A DNA stretch of 64,000 nt from positions 124,001-188,000 of the forward strand of contig NZ_JBFDAE010000004.1 of NCBI RefSeq assembly GCF_040720935.1, given 5' to 3'. Below, one piece after another: positions 61,011 to 64,000 of this stretch (position 1 is its first letter; each line of letters opens with the position of its first letter). The translations under genes and the position numbers were made by a program. The notes beneath the pieces are model-generated. The model was not told the DNA's origin and ran no database searches. It saw nothing but the letters and a program-made list of their open reading frames with translations. This stretch comes from Jejuia sp040720935. Its GTDB lineage: Bacteria > Bacteroidota > Bacteroidia > Flavobacteriales > Flavobacteriaceae.

Positions 61011-61110
61011 CGGGATATTGATATCGTAATATTGCAATATCACGTTTGTTGGTTTGGTCTTATCCTTCAAAAAAATCAGAAATCGTAAATCAGAAATCAA
61101 AAATCTATTT

Positions 61111-61118
61111 TATCTTTG
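61111..61118 (+). promoter_or_regulatory. -7 element of the thiamin receptor transcript
   Basis: TATCTTTG fits TAnnTTTG and places the transcription start at about 61125, just before the TPP aptamer. Confidence 0.55.
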
Positions 61119-61124
61119 CAGCGT

Positions 61125-61275
61125 TCTCAAAAAAGGGGTGCTTTTTCAGTTAGCAGTCATCAGTTTTCAGTTCGCAGTCTAAATTTAGACTTTTAACTTT
61201 TAACTTTTAATTTTTAACTTCAGAAAGGCTGAGATCATACCCATTGAACCTAGAACAGGTAATGCTGTTTAGGAA
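61125..61275 (+). ncRNA. TPP riboswitch (THI element) with enlarged P3
   Basis: Consensus blocks in order: GGGGTGCTTTTT (61135-61146), GGCTGAGA (61227-61234), ACCC (61239-61242), TTGAACCT (61244-61251) and AGGTAATGCTG (61257-61267). The P4/P5 stem CCTAGAACAG...CTGTTTAGG closes correctly. The loop between the P3 arms is about 75 bases and holds repeats (cagtt/cagtc, acttttaactttt). It senses thiamin pyrophosphate and should shut down the receptor when the vitamin is plentiful. Confidence 0.9.
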
Positions 61276-61287
61276 TTTGAATTAACA

Positions 61288-61327
61288 GCGTCATTGCGAG
61301 TTGTTTGTAAAATAACGCGGCAATCTC
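61288..61327. repeat. Intergenic repeat (gcgtcattgcg...ggcaatctc)
   Basis: Inverted copy of the element at 20981-21015, located between the riboswitch and the receptor gene. Confidence 0.65.
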
Positions 61328-61404
61328 TACTTTTAATTCGCAAACTAATTTATTAACAACAAAGAATAATTACCTCTTTTTATTCGATTATAACCATAAT
61401 CGTA

Positions 61405-63660
61405 ATGAAAAACATTTTTCTTTTTTTAACACTCTTTGTGTTATCGGTCTGTGCGAGCGCACAAGAAAATCAAAAAACTCAAGATTCTACTAAAACAGAA
61501 AAGCTAGACGAAGTTTTACTCTCTGCAACTAGAGCTAAAGACAAAACACCAGTTGCATTTACAAACATTACTAAAAAAGAATTGGAATCTATTAATTTAG
61601 GACAAGATTTGCCTATTTTATTGGATCAATTACCATCCGTAGTAACCACTAGTGATGCTGGTGGAGGTATAGGTTACACAGGGATTCGTATTAGGGGTAG
61701 TGATGCCACACGGGTAAACGTAACCTTAAATGGAATACCTTACAATGATGCAGAAAGTCAGGGTACATTTTGGGTAAACATGCCAGATTTTGTGTCTTCA
61801 GTAGAAGATATTCAATTGCAACGCGGTGTAGGCACATCAACTAATGGGTCTTCCGCTTTTGGTGCAAGTTTAAATTTAAAAACTTTAAATCCTTCAACCG
61901 AAGGTTATGCGACCACCACCAATGCAGTTGGAAGTTTTGGTACAAGAAAGCATAATATTAGAATCGGTTCTGGAATTAAAAACAATTTTTATGCAGAGGG
62001 AAGGCTCTCAAATATTCAAAGTGATGGATATATTGACAGAGCGAGAGCCGATATGAATTCATATTACGTAGAAGCTGGATTTTTAAACGAAAAAACATCC
62101 GTAAAAGGGATTGTATTTGGAGGACATCAAGAAACCTATCAATCGTGGTACGGAACTCCAAAAGCCGTTGTTGATAATGATAGAGCTGGAATTCAAGCGT
62201 TTATTGATAGAAATTTTTCTTCTGATGCCGAATCTGAAAATTTATTAAATTCTGGTAGAACATATAATTTTTATACGTATGATAATCAGGTAGATAATTA
62301 CGAACAAATCCATTATCAATTACATGCTTCACACCAATTTAATGCTAACTTTTCAGCTAATGTTTCAGGAAATTACACCCGAGGGAAAGGGTATTTTGAA
62401 CAATATAAAGACGGTGAGGATCTAGGCGATTATTTTCCAGAAAGCCCAAATGCTTCAGACGAAGGAGATGTTATTAGAAGACGTTGGCTCGATAATGATT
62501 TTTACGCATTGGTGTATTCACTTAACTATAAAAAAGATAATTTAAGCGTATATCTTGGCGGTGGTTATAACACCTATAAAGGCGATCATTTTGGAGAAGT
62601 GATTTGGGATTCGTTTCCTTCAGATGTTCCAATTAGAAGCAACTATTATTTTAGTTATGGCGACAAACAAGATTATAATACATACTTAAAAGCTGAATAT
62701 AATATCACATCTAATCTATTTGCATTGTTAGATTTACAATTCAGAAGAGTAGATTATGAGTCGGTTGGAACAAGTTCAGATTTATTGGATATTGATGTCA
62801 AGGAATCTTATGATTTTTTCAATCCTAAATTCGGATTAACGTATAGAATAGATAATTTCAATAGCATTTATGGGTCGTACGCTGTTGGTAATAGAGAACC
62901 AAATAGAGACGATTTAACTAAAAACCCTATGCGTCCACAACCAGAGCGTTTGCATGATTTTGAATTTGGTTATAAATTGAAAACTTCAGATTTTTATGCA
63001 ACAGCCAATTTATATTATATGAATTATGACGATCAATTGGTTTTAACTGGCGATTTAGATGATGTTGGTGATCCTATTAGGCAAAATGTAGATAAGAGTT
63101 ATCGAGCAGGAATCGAGTTGCAAGCGGGCTATAAAGTATCAGAACACTTACGAATAGATGCCAATGCTACCTTCAGTCAAAATAAAATAAAGGCATTTAA
63201 TTATTTGGTTTACGATACGCAATATAATCCAGATACCTTTGAAACGGTATCATACCAACCGGTAGTTACAACATTTAACGATACGGATATTTCCTTTTCG
63301 CCAAATGTCATTTTTGGAAATACTTTAACGTTCTCTCCAATTGAAAACGGAAGTATAGCCTTATTGTCTAAATACGTTGGGAAGCAATACTTGGATAATA
63401 CATCTAGTGATGCTAAAAGTATTGATGCTTATTTTGTCAATAATTTAAATATATCCTATAAGTTTCAACCAACATGGATTAAAGAAATAGCGTTAAACCT
63501 ATTGGTAAATAATCTGTTTAATTCGGAATATGTATCCAATGGCTATACCTATAGTTATTACTATAGACCAGAAGGATCGACTGATGCCCCAATAACAGAA
63601 AATTTCTACTATCCGCAGGCAACTACAAATTTTTTAGTAGGAGCTACATTGAAGTTTTAA
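61405..63660 (+). CDS. TonB-dependent receptor for thiamin (Omr1 type)
   Basis: 751 residues with a signal peptide ending ASAQ. No carboxypeptidase-like or STN domain. A TonB-box-like LDEVLLSATRAKD is followed by the plug (ILLDQLPSVVTTSDAGG, GIRIRGSDATRVNVTLNG, SAFGASLNLKTLN) and a 22-strand barrel with the late LLVNNLFNSEYVSNGYTYS, ending GATLKF. The TPP riboswitch 130 bases upstream assigns it to uptake of thiamin or its phosphates. The inner-membrane and trapping genes are the operon at 57647-59053. Confidence 0.92.
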   Translation: MKNIFLFLTLFVLSVCASAQENQKTQDSTKTEKLDEVLLSATRAKDKTPVAFTNITKKELESINLGQDLPILLDQLPSVVTTSDAGGGIGYTGIRIRGSDATRVNVTLNGIPYNDAESQGTFWVNMPDFVSSVEDIQLQRGVGTSTNGSSAFGASLNLKTLNPSTEGYATTTNAVGSFGTRKHNIRIGSGIKNNFYAEGRLSNIQSDGYIDRARADMNSYYVEAGFLNEKTSVKGIVFGGHQETYQSWYGTPKAVVDNDRAGIQAFIDRNFSSDAESENLLNSGRTYNFYTYDNQVDNYEQIHYQLHASHQFNANFSANVSGNYTRGKGYFEQYKDGEDLGDYFPESPNASDEGDVIRRRWLDNDFYALVYSLNYKKDNLSVYLGGGYNTYKGDHFGEVIWDSFPSDVPIRSNYYFSYGDKQDYNTYLKAEYNITSNLFALLDLQFRRVDYESVGTSSDLLDIDVKESYDFFNPKFGLTYRIDNFNSIYGSYAVGNREPNRDDLTKNPMRPQPERLHDFEFGYKLKTSDFYATANLYYMNYDDQLVLTGDLDDVGDPIRQNVDKSYRAGIELQAGYKVSEHLRIDANATFSQNKIKAFNYLVYDTQYNPDTFETVSYQPVVTTFNDTDISFSPNVIFGNTLTFSPIENGSIALLSKYVGKQYLDNTSSDAKSIDAYFVNNLNISYKFQPTWIKEIALNLLVNNLFNSEYVSNGYTYSYYYRPEGSTDAPITENFYYPQATTNFLVGATLKF

Positions 63661-63670
63661 TTTATAAAAA

Positions 63671-63709
63671 AGACCTGTTAGGTTTAAATACCTAACAGGT
63701 CTTTTTTTG
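63671..63709 (+). terminator. Terminator of the thiamin receptor, gacctg-family palindrome
   Basis: AGACCTGTTAGG-TTTAAATA-CCTAACAGGTCT followed by seven T residues, 10 bases after the receptor stop. Confidence 0.85.
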
Positions 63710-63740
63710 TAATAAATAATAGTGTAAAAGGTTTCGAATT

Positions 63741-63866
63741 ATGGGATGAAATCTACTTTTGCGGACTTACCCGCGTTAAGGATTGAAGTGAAAAGCCCAC
63801 AGCCCGACGTAGGAGGTGCGAGGACTTGTAGCGGAAAGCCTGACCCCTTTTCGGGGTAACGCCCAA
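63741..63866 (+). ncRNA. Structured intergenic element, possible small RNA or repeat
   Basis: GC-richer than its surroundings, with GCGG-ACTTAC-CCGC (63761-63774) and ACCCC-TTTTC-GGGGT (63843-63857) hairpins and a purine-rich middle (cgtaggaggtgcgagg). Its end matches the element at 54437. Whether it is a Flavobacteria RNA motif such as Flavo-1 could not be checked. Confidence 0.4.
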
Positions 63867-63889
63867 ATTATTTTATAAACTTTTCTATT

Positions 63890-63925
63890 CCCCTCCCATG
63901 GAGGGATTAGGGGAGGCTTTTTTTT
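63890..63925. repeat. Repeat with terminator shape (cccctccc...gggattagggg)
   Basis: CCCCTCCC, ATGGAGGGATTAGGGGAGG, then eight or more T. It is related to the element at 57616-57643. Confidence 0.6.
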
Positions 63926-64000
63926 AATTAAAAATGATCAGGGAGTTACCACTTTTTTCAACACGATAACGTCTTAATCCACAGCGAGTAGATGTTTCAT
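63924..64000 (-). CDS. C-terminal end of an unidentified gene (partial)
   Basis: A minus-strand frame is open from the window edge and ends TAA at 63924 after 24 visible codons, ending RRYRVEKSGNSLIIFN. Coding-like composition is the only support; no family can be named from so short a piece. Confidence 0.35.
   Translation of the reverse strand, partial: ETSTRCGLRRYRVEKSGNSLIIFN

Overview
The window looks like chromosome from a member of the Flavobacteriaceae (Bacteroidota). The DNA is AT-rich. Many genes are preceded by the Bacteroidota -7 promoter element TAnnTTTG and lack a clear Shine-Dalgarno sequence. Family content agrees: SusC/SusD with an ECF sigma/FecR pair, several TonB-dependent receptors, a subtilase with a type IX-like C-terminal sorting domain, DUF5689, DUF4301, DUF5686 and a bacterial heptaprenylglyceryl-phosphate synthase. 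No tRNA, rRNA, CRISPR array, complete insertion sequence or prophage was seen.

Layout. 1-5.1 kb: the start of a class A PBP, hflX, an endonuclease/exonuclease/phosphatase (EEP) protein, a small membrane protein and a secreted GH2-like glycosidase. 5.2-6.8 kb: a small accessory patch with a toxin-antitoxin pair whose toxin lacks its core, and an HNH-BRCT fusion protein. 6.9-12.4 kb: a DUF5689 lipoprotein, a TonB-dependent receptor and a divergent secreted EEP enzyme, possibly a phosphodiester or nucleic-acid scavenging locus. 12.5-15.8 kb: sua5, an outer-membrane protein and a DUF3179 lipoprotein. 16-24 kb: the translation block rplM-rpsI-rpsB-tsf, then pyrH-frr, interrupted by an opposite-strand membrane aspartyl-protease-like protein. 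24-31.6 kb: ECF sigma, FecR, SusC and SusD with no enzyme gene. 31.9-38.1 kb: an RND/MMPL exporter, then an inserted-looking block (subtilase plus two small lipoproteins), closed by a fossil of a second exporter 3' end. 38.2-42.6 kb: asnS, rpoN, a membrane protein and a PorT-like barrel. 42.7-47.7 kb: a mutagenesis cassette of LexA/CI-like S24 repressor, DnaE2-type polymerase and Y-family polymerase. 48.3-54.4 kb: a biotin cluster bioF-DUF2007-bioD-bioA-KAS-bioB. 54.5-57.4 kb: ahcY, a phosphopantetheinyl transferase and the prenylglyceryl-phosphate synthase. 57.6-63.7 kb: a thiamin-uptake region with a YkoF-like protein, a PnuC/PnuT transporter, a NadR-like kinase, DUF4301, ArfB and a TPP riboswitch ahead of a TonB-dependent receptor.

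Genes working together. The biotin genes give the last four steps from pimeloyl thioester to biotin, with a condensing enzyme embedded and no bioC or bioH in view. The thiamin genes would carry the vitamin across the outer membrane (receptor) and inner membrane (PnuT) and trap it by phosphorylation (kinase). The S24-dnaE-dinB set is an inducible translesion-synthesis module. The sigma/FecR pair should control susCD by outer-membrane signalling.

Most unusual observations: a bioF reading frame that has absorbed two intergenic palindromic repeats in frame; a gutted HigB-type toxin with intact antitoxin and operator; an HNH nuclease fused to BRCT; a diverged exporter 3'-end fossil bounding the subtilase block; and motifs in DUF4301 that read like a UDP-sugar pyrophosphorylase-type nucleotidyltransferase. 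Short palindromic repeats are scattered through the intergenic regions. All calls are from reading the sequence; no database search was run.
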